Source of the DNA: Streptomyces sp. CGMCC 4.7035
Lineage (GTDB): Bacteria > Actinomycetota > Actinomycetes > Streptomycetales > Streptomycetaceae
Assembly: GCF_031583065.1 (NCBI RefSeq)
Contig: NZ_CP134053.1
Coordinates: 3,038,001 to 3,102,000, forward strand
Direction: 5' to 3'
Length of the DNA: 64,000 bases
Under the pieces are notes generated by a model. That model did no database searches, was not told the DNA's origin, and worked only from the letters and a program-made list of their open reading frames with translations. Below, in pieces: positions 7,621-15,039 of the stretch (its first letter is position 1; every line of letters begins with the position of its first letter). The position numbers and the translations under genes were made by a program.

Positions 7621-9111
7621 CTATGTGGACAGCGGGCGATAGACGGTCAGCGCCTGGGGCAGCTTGTCCAGGGTCACTTCGCCCTGGACGTCGGTGACTT
7701 CGCCGTCGTACGCGAGGGGGGTGCCGGGTGCCACGCAGTCCAGGCGCAGGCGTCGTACGGCGACCGCCGCGTGCGCGGGGGAACGCGTCAGCGGACCCGC
7801 CACGGCGGCCGCGAGCAGGCGGACGGCGGGGCGGCGGCCCCCGTGCACGACCCGGACGTCGAGCCGGCCGTCGGCCAGGTCGTAGCGGCGGCCGGGGGCG
7901 AGGCCCATGTGGTGGTAGGTGCCGTTGCCGGCGAAGAGCAGCCACAACGGGCGGGTCGTGCCACCCAGTTCGACGCTCAGGGGGTGACGGTCGGCGCGCA
8001 GGACGCGCAGGGCGGCCAGGACACCGGCCGGCCAGCCGCCGATCCGGTGCGACCAGCGCTCCCGCTCGCGCACCAGCTCCGGGTACACGCCAAGACTGCA
8101 GGTGTTGAGAAAGCAGCCATGGGTCGCGCCCGAGGAGAACCGCCCCACGTCCACGCGGACCGCCTCGCCCCGCTGGAGCGCGCCGACCGTGTCCTGGGCG
8201 TCCTCGACGCCGAGGTCGAGCGCGAAGTGGTTGAGGGTGCCGCCCGGCAGCACGGCGAGCGGGAGGTCGTTCCGCAGGGCGACGCCGGCGGCCGCGTTCA
8301 CCGTGCCGTCGCCGCCGCACACGCCGAGAACGCGGGCGCGGGCGGCGGCCCTCTGCAACTCGGCGGGCACCTCGGACGGCTCGCACTCCACGGTCTCGGC
8401 ACCGGGCAGGGCGTCCTGGAGGTCGCGTACGCGGTCCGAGGTCGCGGCGCCCTTGTTCACGACGACGACGAGTCCCGTTCCGTCGGGCAGCGCCGGTGCG
8501 TCCTGCTGCGGGCGGCCGGGCGTCGGCAGCGCGTCGCGGGTCGGAACCAGGCCGCGTACGGCGAAGGCGGCGCCCGCGCCCAGGGCCGCGCCCGCCAGGA
8601 CGTCGCTCGGGAAGTGGACGCCCGTGTAGACGCGGGAGACGGCGACGGCGGCGGCGAGCGGCGCGACCGCCGCACCCCACCCGCGCGATTCCAGGGCGAC
8701 GCCCGCCGCGAAGGCGGCGGCCGAAGCGGAGTGGCCCGACGGGAACGACGTGGTGATGGGCTGGCGCTTGAGCCGGCGGACGGCCGGGACCGGGTCCAGG
8801 ACGGGGCGAGGGCGGCGGACGGAGCGCTTGCCGAGGGTATTGATGGTGGCGGAGGCGAGCGCCAGTGAGGCGACGCCGCGGACGGCCGCCCGCCGGGCGC
8901 GGGGGCTCTTGGTGGCGGCGAGGGACGCCGCGGCGGCGAACCAGAGGACGCCGTGGTTGGCGGCACGACTGAGGAGGGGCAGGAGGGGATCGCCGCCGGG
9001 CCACCGACGGGCGGCGACGGCCTCGAACAGGCGGCAGTCGGCGGCGAGGAGCCGCTCGCGCAGCGGGTGCGGGCCGGGCGGAGGCGTGGTGAGGTCGACG
9101 TCTGGGCTCAT
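7621..9111 (-). CDS. PAP2 phosphatase / diacylglycerol kinase-like fusion protein
   Basis: This 496-residue fusion couples an N-terminal PAP2 lipid phosphatase to a C-terminal diacylglycerol/sphingosine kinase-like domain. PAP2 motifs are KRSVRRPRP, FPSGHSAS and SRVYTGVHFPSDVLAG (about residues 95-185). The kinase nucleotide motif GVCGGDGTVNAAAGVALR and PLAVLPGGTLNHFA lie at about 265-305. The natural substrate is probably a membrane lipid such as phosphatidic acid or diacylglycerol; this is inferred from the families. Membrane segments fall in the PAP2 half. Confidence 0.85.
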   Translation of the reverse strand: MSPDVDLTTPPPGPHPLRERLLAADCRLFEAVAARRWPGGDPLLPLLSRAANHGVLWFAAAASLAATKSPRARRAAVRGVASLALASATINTLGKRSVRRPRPVLDPVPAVRRLKRQPITTSFPSGHSASAAAFAAGVALESRGWGAAVAPLAAAVAVSRVYTGVHFPSDVLAGAALGAGAAFAVRGLVPTRDALPTPGRPQQDAPALPDGTGLVVVVNKGAATSDRVRDLQDALPGAETVECEPSEVPAELQRAAARARVLGVCGGDGTVNAAAGVALRNDLPLAVLPGGTLNHFALDLGVEDAQDTVGALQRGEAVRVDVGRFSSGATHGCFLNTCSLGVYPELVRERERWSHRIGGWPAGVLAALRVLRADRHPLSVELGGTTRPLWLLFAGNGTYHHMGLAPGRRYDLADGRLDVRVVHGGRRPAVRLLAAAVAGPLTRSPAHAAVAVRRLRLDCVAPGTPLAYDGEVTDVQGEVTLDKLPQALTVYRPLST

Positions 9112-9220
9112 GGGTGGACGGGTACCCCGCGGGACGGGTTTCAGATTTTCGGCCTGTCCGGTGTTCGAGGACGAGACCGTTGAGGCCGAAGCGGGGCTGG
9201 GGGCGCGGCTCCCAGGGACG

Positions 9221-9308
9221 GGACGGTAGGGACGGAGCGGCGAAAACCCGTTTGTCCGGCCACGACGGGACCGTAGGGGAGGAGGGGCGAAAACCCGTTT
9301 GCCCGGCC
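9221..9308. repeat. 41-bp direct repeat pair in an intergenic region
   Basis: Two copies (9221-9261 and 9268-9308) share GGCGAAAACCCGTTTG and flanking GACGGTAGGG-like sequence. They lie between the divergently transcribed PAP2 fusion gene and the ABC-F gene. They look like the short dispersed intergenic repeats common in Streptomyces. No function is visible. Confidence 0.65.
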
Positions 9309-9335
9309 CCGGCGCGTGCACCCACAATGCGCCCC

Positions 9336-10955
9336 ATGGGACACCTGGAAGCCGCGCACCTCGAGTACTACCTCCCCGACGGGAGGGCGTTGCTCGGCGA
9401 CGTGTCCTTCCGGGTCGGTGAAGGAGCCGTCGTCGCGCTCGTCGGGCCCAACGGGGCCGGGAAGACCACTTTGCTGCGGATCATCTCCGGCGAGCTCAAG
9501 CCGCACGGCGGGACCGTCACCACCAGCGGCGGGCTCGGCGTCATGCGCCAGTTCGTGGGGTCCGTACGGGACGAGACGACCGTACGCGACCTCCTCGTCT
9601 CCGTCGCCCCGCCCCGCATCCGTGAGGCCGCCCGCGCCGTCGACGCCGCCGAGCACGCCGTGATGACCGTCGACGACGAGGCCGCCCAGCTCCGGTACGC
9701 GCAGGCCCTCGCCGACTGGGCCGAGGTCCGCGGCTACGAGGCCGAGACCCTGTGGGACATCTGCACCACGGCCGCGCTCGGCATCCCGTACGAGAAGGCC
9801 CAGTGGCGTCAGGTGCGCACCCTCTCCGGCGGCGAGCAGAAGCGGCTCGTCCTGGAGGCGCTGCTGCGCGGCACCGACGAGGTCCTGCTCCTGGACGAGC
9901 CCGACAACTACCTCGACGTACCCGGGAAGCGGTGGCTGGAGGAGCGGCTCGCGGAGACCCGCAAGACCGTGCTGTTCGTCTCCCACGACCGGGAGCTGCT
10001 CGCCCGCGCCGCCGAGAAGATCGTCAGCGTCGAGCCGGGACCGGCCGGCGCGGACGCCTGGGTGCACGGCGGGGGCTTCGCCACGTACCACGAGGCCCGG
10101 CGCGAGCGCTTCGCCCGCTTCGAGGAGCTGCGCAAGCGCTGGGACGAGAAGCACGCGCAGCTGAAGAAGCTGGTACTGACCCTGCGCCAGGCCGCGTCCG
10201 TCAGCCATGAGATGGCCTCCCGCTACCAGGCCGCGCAGACCCGCCTGCGCAAGTTCGAGGAGGCCGGCCCGCCGCCGGAGCCGCCGCGCGAGCAGGACAT
10301 CAGGATGCGGCTCAAGGGCGGCCGCACCGGCGTCCGGGCCATCACCTGCGCGGGACTTGAGCTCACCGGCCTGATGAAGCCCTTCGACCTGGAGGTCTTC
10401 TACGGCGAGCGGGTCGCCGTCCTCGGCTCCAACGGCTCCGGCAAGTCGCACTTCCTGCGGCTGCTCGCCGGCGACGACGTGACGCACACGGGGGCGTGGA
10501 AGCTCGGGGCGCGCGTCGTGCCCGGGCACTTCGCCCAGACCCACGCACACCCCGAACTGGAGGGCCGTACGCTCCTCGACATCCTGTGGAAGGAGCACTC
10601 CCAGGACCGGGGCGCGGCCATGTCACGCCTGCGCCGCTACGAGCTGACCGCCCAGGCCGAACAGAATTTCGAGCGACTGTCGGGCGGACAGCAGGCCCGC
10701 TTCCAGATCCTCCTGCTGGAGCTGGAGGGAGCCACGGCTCTGCTGCTCGACGAGCCGACCGACAACCTGGACCTGGAGTCCGCGGAAGCACTCCAGAAGG
10801 GCCTGGAGGCGTTCGACGGCACGGTCCTGTCCGTCACCCACGATCGCTGGTTCGCCCGCTCCTTCGACCGCTACCTGGTCTTCGGCAGCGACGGCCGGGT
10901 CCGCGAGACCCCGGAGCCGGTGTGGGACGAGCGGAGGGTGGAGCGGGCCCGCTAG
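9336..10955 (+). CDS. ABC-F family ATPase
   Basis: This 539-residue protein has two ABC ATPase domains and no membrane segments, as in the ABC-F family that acts on ribosomes. Domain 1 has GPNGAGKTT, LSGGEQKRLVLE and LLLDEPDNYLD. Domain 2 has GSNGSGKSH, LSGGQQAR and LLLDEPTDNLD. A charged linker (about residues 245-310) separates them. Family members rescue stalled ribosomes or protect them from antibiotics; which applies here cannot be told. An alternative ATG at 9327 would add three residues. A strong hairpin follows at 11010. Confidence 0.88.
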   Translation: MGHLEAAHLEYYLPDGRALLGDVSFRVGEGAVVALVGPNGAGKTTLLRIISGELKPHGGTVTTSGGLGVMRQFVGSVRDETTVRDLLVSVAPPRIREAARAVDAAEHAVMTVDDEAAQLRYAQALADWAEVRGYEAETLWDICTTAALGIPYEKAQWRQVRTLSGGEQKRLVLEALLRGTDEVLLLDEPDNYLDVPGKRWLEERLAETRKTVLFVSHDRELLARAAEKIVSVEPGPAGADAWVHGGGFATYHEARRERFARFEELRKRWDEKHAQLKKLVLTLRQAASVSHEMASRYQAAQTRLRKFEEAGPPPEPPREQDIRMRLKGGRTGVRAITCAGLELTGLMKPFDLEVFYGERVAVLGSNGSGKSHFLRLLAGDDVTHTGAWKLGARVVPGHFAQTHAHPELEGRTLLDILWKEHSQDRGAAMSRLRRYELTAQAEQNFERLSGGQQARFQILLLELEGATALLLDEPTDNLDLESAEALQKGLEAFDGTVLSVTHDRWFARSFDRYLVFGSDGRVRETPEPVWDERRVERAR

Positions 10956-11009
10956 GCCCTGTCGTCACCGGGCAGGCGGGGCTCGACGAACAGCGTCGAG
11001 GGATTCGCC

Positions 11010-11056
11010 GCAGACGCCGAGAGGGAGCCCGCCCGGGGCTCCCTCTCGACGTCTGC
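11010..11056. terminator. Bidirectional intrinsic-type terminator
   Basis: GCAGACG-CCGAGAGGGAGCCC and its near-perfect complement form a stem of about 20 pairs around a GCCC loop. It lies between two convergent genes and ends just beyond the baeRF stop at 11060. No T-tract follows, which is common in Streptomyces. Confidence 0.75.
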
Positions 11057-11059
11057 GCG

Positions 11060-12166
11060 CTACGTCCAGCGCAGCAACGCCCCCACCCCGCCCACCGGGA
11101 CCTCCTGCGCCGTCGCGACCGTCACCGACACGGCCTCCGCCCCCGTCTCCACCGCGGAGCGCAGCAGTGCGTCGTCCGCGCGGGCCGACCGGATGTGCCG
11201 CTCCCCCAGCGCCATGAGGTCGGTGCGGCGGACCGCGACCTGGTCCGGGTCCTCGCCGATCCACACCTCACGGCGGGTGTCCGGGCCATCCGGACGGATC
11301 AAGAGTTCGTCGATACGGTGTTCGCGTGCCGCCTCGACGACCGCGGGCACGCCCTCGACCGCGCCGGTACGCCCCTCCTCGTCCGGTGCGCGGGCGGCCA
11401 GGAAGCGCTCCAGCTCCTCCACGGCCCGCCGGTGCGCATGCTCGGCCCGGATCCGCTCCACGTCCTCGTCCAGCAGCCGGCTGCCCATGTCGTGCGGCGC
11501 CTCGGCCACCCGGTCGTGGAGCCGCTGCGGGAGCCGCTCGCGTACGGCGTACCGCCGGCCCTCCTCACCGACGAGCACGACCAGGTCGGCGCCCGTCTCC
11601 TCCTGGCAGACAGCGAGCGCGTCCGCGATCTCGGCCGCGTTGTGCTCCCAGATGTTCTCCACCCGCAGCTGGAAGTGGCGCACCGACCAGTCCCCGGTGC
11701 TCGTACGGTGCGGCGGCCACTGCTTCCCGGGCGCCGCCCCGGCGTCCCCGCTGCCCAGTGCCCCACGCAGCTCGAACGCGGCGCCCTTGCGGTCGATGTA
11801 CGCCACCACGCACACCGGGTCCTCACTGGCCAGCTCCAGCAGCGGCGCCGTGTGCGGGAGGGGCGACCAGTGGGCCGATGAGCCGGGCGGGGCGGCGGCG
11901 AGCGGCGGGTCCAGGACGACCGCGCCCGCACGGGCGAACAGTGCCCTGCCGAGCGGCTCGGGGGAGTGGGCCAGCTCCTCGACCGCGGTCCGCACGGCCC
12001 GGCAGGTCGGCTCGTCCGCGCCCTGTCCGGCGAGCTCCTGGGACAGGGCCTGAGCAGTGAGGGAGCGCTCGCGGGACGTGGTCTGCGTGTGCCGGGAGGT
12101 GTCGACGTACACGGAGGCCCAGGGGCCCGGATGTTCGTACAGTGGATGGAGAAAGGCGAGATCCAT
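11060..12166 (-). CDS. Vms1/baeRF-type release factor-like protein
   Basis: This 368-residue protein resembles the bacterial eRF1-like (baeRF)/Vms1-Ankzf1 family. The N-terminus LAFLHPLYEHPGPWASVYVDTSRH is the usual opening of the Streptomyces group. The middle contains an RNase H-like core (CVVAYIDRKGAAFEL) and the C-terminus an L7Ae-like domain (DDALLRSAVETGAEAVSVT). Such proteins are proposed to act on ribosomes or peptidyl-tRNA under stress. Biochemical proof for this branch is lacking. The ATG at 12166 follows GGGAGGG. The upstream region holds a divergent SigB-like promoter pair. Confidence 0.7.
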   Translation of the reverse strand: MDLAFLHPLYEHPGPWASVYVDTSRHTQTTSRERSLTAQALSQELAGQGADEPTCRAVRTAVEELAHSPEPLGRALFARAGAVVLDPPLAAAPPGSSAHWSPLPHTAPLLELASEDPVCVVAYIDRKGAAFELRGALGSGDAGAAPGKQWPPHRTSTGDWSVRHFQLRVENIWEHNAAEIADALAVCQEETGADLVVLVGEEGRRYAVRERLPQRLHDRVAEAPHDMGSRLLDEDVERIRAEHAHRRAVEELERFLAARAPDEEGRTGAVEGVPAVVEAAREHRIDELLIRPDGPDTRREVWIGEDPDQVAVRRTDLMALGERHIRSARADDALLRSAVETGAEAVSVTVATAQEVPVGGVGALLRWT

Positions 12167-12199
12167 GGCTCCCTCCCGGATGCCGCTCGGGGTGATGCG

Positions 12200-12224
12200 G
12201 GGTATTGCTTCTCCGGGCGGGTAC
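12200..12224 (+). promoter_or_regulatory. SigB-type promoter for the DUF6158 gene
   Basis: GGGT is followed by 15 bases and GGGTAC, matching GNNT-N14/16-GGGTAY exactly. The -10 ends 39 bases before the start at 12263. Its -10 overlaps that of the opposite-strand promoter. Confidence 0.55.
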
Positions 12225-12245
12225 CCGGACCGCACCGAGGAACAC
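12221..12245 (-). promoter_or_regulatory. SigB-type promoter for the baeRF-like gene
   Basis: On the minus strand GTGT is followed by 15 bases and GGGTAC, a full match to the SigB-type pattern. The -10 lies about 55 bases before the start at 12166. It shares the palindromic GGGTACCC with the plus-strand promoter. Confidence 0.55.
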
Positions 12246-12262
12246 GACGAGCGGGGACCACC

Positions 12263-12511
12263 ATGACCGGAGTCGAGCCGGGTCGGCTGACCGACCAGCA
12301 GCTCATGAAGGAGCTGGAGACGATCCACCGCACGCGCCACGACACGCTGCTCCACGGTTCGAACGACGCGCTGCGCGCCCACAACGACCGTATGGCGCAG
12401 CTGGAGGGCGAGTACCTGCGCCGCCATCCGCGCCGCCTGATAGTGGCGAGCCGGACGCGTGACGGGGCCCGGGACCGGGACCCGGCCGTGACGGAGCCCG
12501 AGAGGGGCTGA
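12263..12511 (+). CDS. DUF6158 family small protein
   Basis: This 82-residue protein has the core LTDQQLMKELETIHRTRHDTLLHGSNDALRAHNDRMAQLEGEYLRRHP, which I recognise as the actinobacterial DUF6158 family. It is predicted to be helical and soluble. No function is established. It is divergent from the baeRF gene and followed by a hairpin terminator. Confidence 0.75.
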   Translation: MTGVEPGRLTDQQLMKELETIHRTRHDTLLHGSNDALRAHNDRMAQLEGEYLRRHPRRLIVASRTRDGARDRDPAVTEPERG

Positions 12512-12542
12512 TGTCAGGACCGGCCCCCGTCCGTCCGCACAG

Positions 12543-12590
12543 GGGAAACCCCCGGGCGGGCTGAATTTTTCAGCTCGTCCGGGGGTTCCC
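12543..12590. terminator. Hairpin terminator
   Basis: GGGAAACCCCCGGGCGGGCTGAA and its near complement after a short T loop form a long stem with a few mismatches. It sits between the convergent DUF6158 and PfpI genes and probably serves both. Confidence 0.7.
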
Positions 12591-12646
12591 TGCTCGAAGA
12601 GCTTGGGGGAGTTCGAGGACGGGGCCGTCAAGGTCGAAGGGGTGTT

Positions 12647-13192
12647 CTACCTGTTGTGCCCGGCCCCGGAGAACTCCGTCAGGATCGCCTCGTCGAATGC
12701 CTTGAGGTCGTCCGGCCTACGGCTCGTGATCAGCAGGTTCTGCCCCCGGTCGATCCGCACCTGCTCGTCCACCCACGTGCCGCCCGCGTTGCGGATGTCC
12801 GTGCGCAGACTCGGCCACGACGTCAGGGTCCGGCCCCGCACGACGTCCGCCTCGACCAGCGTCCACGGCGCGTGGCAGATCGCGGCGACCGGACGCCCCT
12901 GGGTGAAGAAGGCACGGACGAACTCCACGGCCCGCTCGTCCATCCTCAGGAAGTCCGGATTGGCCACCCCGCCCGGCAGCACGAGACCGTCGAAGGACTC
13001 GGCCTGCACCTGGCTGACGATCGCGTCCACCGGGAAGGTGTCCGCCTTGTCCAGGTGGTGGAACGCCCGGATGTGCCCCGGCTTCGTCGAGACCAGGACC
13101 GGCTCGTGCCCGTTGTCGGCCAACGCCTTCCAGGGATCGGTGAGTTCGACCTGCTCGACGCCCTCGGGCGCGGTCAGGAACGCGATACGCAT
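12647..13192 (-). CDS. PfpI/DJ-1 family protein (type 1 glutamine amidotransferase-like)
   Basis: This 181-residue protein is a PfpI/DJ-1 superfamily member. The nucleophile elbow AAICHAPWTL contains the conserved Cys and adjacent His. FDGLVLPGGVANPDFLR and MRIAFLTAPEGVEQVEL are family-typical. Members act as deglycase-, protease- or stress-related proteins, and the activity of this one is unknown. The ATG at 13192 has GAAAGGA upstream. It is the last gene of a likely operon with the membrane protein and CBS protein upstream. Confidence 0.85.
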   Translation of the reverse strand: MRIAFLTAPEGVEQVELTDPWKALADNGHEPVLVSTKPGHIRAFHHLDKADTFPVDAIVSQVQAESFDGLVLPGGVANPDFLRMDERAVEFVRAFFTQGRPVAAICHAPWTLVEADVVRGRTLTSWPSLRTDIRNAGGTWVDEQVRIDRGQNLLITSRRPDDLKAFDEAILTEFSGAGHNR

Positions 13193-13230
13193 GATGCTCA
13201 CAGTCCTTTCTCCGCCTGCTCGGCAAGCCA

Positions 13231-13887
13231 CTAGGCCGCCTCGTCGGCCGCCCCCTCCGCCCCCTCCGGTACATCCCGCGCCCGAAGCCGTCCGGCGCGG
13301 ACGCAGCGCAGCAACTCCTCGCCGTACGGCAGGAGTACGCAGGTGCCGATCGCCACCGCGATACCCGCGAGATAGCCGCGCGGCAGCGGCCGCCGACGCG
13401 GGACCAGGCGCCAGGCACGCTGATCGCCCCGCCCACCGCGCAGCAGCGACCGCACCTGGTCGGCGTGCAGGCACGCGAGGGAAGCGAGCCCGGCGAACGG
13501 CAGTGACTCCAGGAAGCTGTGGATGTGCTGCTCCAACGGCGTCACCTCGCGGTCGCTGCGGACGGCGGTGCGCACATCCCACAGAGCCGTCGCCTCATGC
13601 ACCTCGGTACCGACCAACTGCACGCACAACAACAGGGGGTTGACCTCATAGCGCAGGGTCAGTGCGAGCGGCACGCCCACCTCGGTCATCATCAGCGCGT
13701 GGATCAGCGACTCCCTCGCACCGGCCGTGTCCTCGATCCGGGTCCGCCGGTGCATCACCCAGTCGGCGAGGCCCGGCACGAACCAGGACGGCAGCAGCCC
13801 GTACATGAGGTAACGGGTGGTCACCTCGCCGACGTTCACGGTGGCGCCGTACGAGCCGATCCGTGCGGCCCGGTCGCGGCGGCTCAT
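13231..13887 (-). CDS. Uncharacterised membrane-associated protein
   Basis: This 218-residue protein is not recognised beyond being typical of Streptomyces. Hydrophobic stretches occur at YLMYGLLPSWFVPGLADWVM (about residue 27), VPLALTLRYEVNPLLLCVQLV (about 73) and YLAGIAVAIGTCVLLPYG (about 172). The rest is helical, with a conserved-looking HRRTRIEDTAGARESLIH. It sits 26 bases after the CBS gene and 38 bases before the PfpI gene, so the three are probably co-transcribed. Confidence 0.6.
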   Translation of the reverse strand: MSRRDRAARIGSYGATVNVGEVTTRYLMYGLLPSWFVPGLADWVMHRRTRIEDTAGARESLIHALMMTEVGVPLALTLRYEVNPLLLCVQLVGTEVHEATALWDVRTAVRSDREVTPLEQHIHSFLESLPFAGLASLACLHADQVRSLLRGGRGDQRAWRLVPRRRPLPRGYLAGIAVAIGTCVLLPYGEELLRCVRAGRLRARDVPEGAEGAADEAA

Positions 13888-13912
13888 GCCGTCCCCCGTC
13901 CCACGGCCGCAC

Positions 13913-14341
13913 TCACACCGACCCGCCGCCCGGCGCGGCCCGGCTGATCTCCGCGAGCGCCGACGTGGGGTCCTGGGCGACCGCCAGATCGCCCAGGCTG
14001 ACCATGCCCACCGGCCGCCCGTCCTCCACGACCGGCAGCCGGCGCACGGCGTGGCCGCGCATCAGGTCGACCGCCCTGGACACGGTGTCGTCCGGGCCGA
14101 CCACCACCGGGTCGGGAGTGCACACCGCCTGGGCGCTCACGGTCAGCGGGTCGGCGCCGTCCGCGACGGCCCGCAGCGCGATGTCACGGTCCGTGAGCAC
14201 GCCGACGACCTGCCCGTCGCCGGTCACGAGGACGTCCCCGACGTCCCGCGCGCGCATCAGCTGCGCCGCCTCGACGAGCGAGGCGTCCGGCCGGACCGCC
14301 ACGACGCCGGGCGTCATGACCTCCCTGACGAAATCAGCCAT
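13913..14341 (-). CDS. Tandem CBS domain protein
   Basis: This 142-residue protein consists of two CBS domains. The first is VREVMTPGVVAVRPDASLVEAAQLMRARDVGDVLV and the second TPDPVVVGPDDTVSRAVDLMRGHAVRRLPVVEDGRPVG. CBS pairs bind adenine nucleotides and act as regulatory modules. As a stand-alone protein its partner is unknown. A SigB-type promoter lies 69 bases upstream, and it heads the operon with the membrane and PfpI proteins. Confidence 0.87.
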   Translation of the reverse strand: MADFVREVMTPGVVAVRPDASLVEAAQLMRARDVGDVLVTGDGQVVGVLTDRDIALRAVADGADPLTVSAQAVCTPDPVVVGPDDTVSRAVDLMRGHAVRRLPVVEDGRPVGMVSLGDLAVAQDPTSALAEISRAAPGGGSV

Positions 14342-14409
14342 GGCCTGTGGTCCTTTCCTGCGTCTCCCCCGGCTGTGAGGGGGTGCTGCGTCAGCGGACG
14401 ACGCCCGCA

Positions 14410-14435
14410 GTACCCCCGAGTCGGGCGCCCTATGC
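14410..14435 (-). promoter_or_regulatory. SigB-type promoter of the CBS operon
   Basis: On the minus strand GCAT is followed by 16 bases and GGGTAC, a match to GNNT-N14/16-GGGTAY. It lies just upstream of the CBS gene and overlaps the end region before the DUF2795 gene stop. Confidence 0.5.
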
Positions 14436-14438
14436 GTT

Positions 14439-14828
14439 TCACGCGCTTCCTTCCGCCCGTACGACGGCCTCGGCGAGCTCCTGGGCATTGGCGTAGCGCG
14501 CCGAGCGCGGTAGCCGCCTCAGCGGTTCGACGAGCGTGTCCGGGGCATGCCGGCTGCGCAGGTCGTCGATGAGTTCGGCCGCCCGCGCCGGGAACGCCGT
14601 GCGGCCCAGAATCCGTCCCAGCTCATAGCGCACGGACGCCACGGAGCCCGCGCTCCACGGAGTCGGGAGCACCGGACCGGCCCACAGCGCCGGATCGTCG
14701 TCGGCGGTCGGCTCGGGGTCGTGCCACTCCTCGGTCCTCGTCGGATGACCGGACCGCAGCAGCTCCTGTAGTTCGTGCTTCATCTCGTCGTCGCGGTGGA
14801 CGCTCAGGCGGTCGCTGCCTCGTTGCAT
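14439..14828 (-). CDS. DUF2795-like protein
   Basis: This 129-residue protein ends in a DUF2795-like segment (ELIDDLRSRHAPDTLVEPLRRLPRSARYANAQELAEAV), seen in many actinobacterial small proteins. The N-terminus is polar (DEMKHELQELLRSGHPTRTEEWHDPEP). Function is unknown. The ATG at 14828 follows GGAGGGAG and is better placed than one at 14840. It is the last chromosomal gene before the left end of the transposon. Confidence 0.65.
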   Translation of the reverse strand: MQRGSDRLSVHRDDEMKHELQELLRSGHPTRTEEWHDPEPTADDDPALWAGPVLPTPWSAGSVASVRYELGRILGRTAFPARAAELIDDLRSRHAPDTLVEPLRRLPRSARYANAQELAEAVVRAEGSA

Positions 14829-14858
14829 GACTCCCTCCACATCTTCGGGAACCCTCGC

Positions 14859-14883
14859 GTACCCGGTGGGCGCCGATCGACAC
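14859..14883 (-). promoter_or_regulatory. SigB-type promoter of the DUF2795 gene
   Basis: On the minus strand GTGT, 15 bases, GGGTAC match the SigB-type pattern in full. It lies 31 bases before the start. The left transposon end begins 54 bases further out, so the insertion spared this promoter. Confidence 0.55.
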
Positions 14884-14936
14884 GGACGCCCGCCAGGTGG
14901 TCAGTGCCTACTTGCATGCGGCTATGTGCAGGTACT

Positions 14937-15039
14937 TGTCGGACGAAAGGAAAAAGTTCAGTCCCCGTGGCCCTGACCTGGGCACTGAACTCTTCTCTGC
15001 ATGGAAGGAAGTAGCGACCCTCGCGCGGAACAGTTCAGT
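14937..15039. repeat. Left transposon end with three candidate TnsB sites
   Basis: The tip is TGT at 14937. ACTGAAC-type motifs lie at 14956-14962 (inverted), 14984-14990 (direct, in GCACTGAACTCTTC) and 15033-15039 (inverted). The third overlaps the stop codon of the distal tniQ. Tn7 also has three spaced TnsB sites at its left end. The second motif has an unexpected orientation. Confidence 0.65.
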
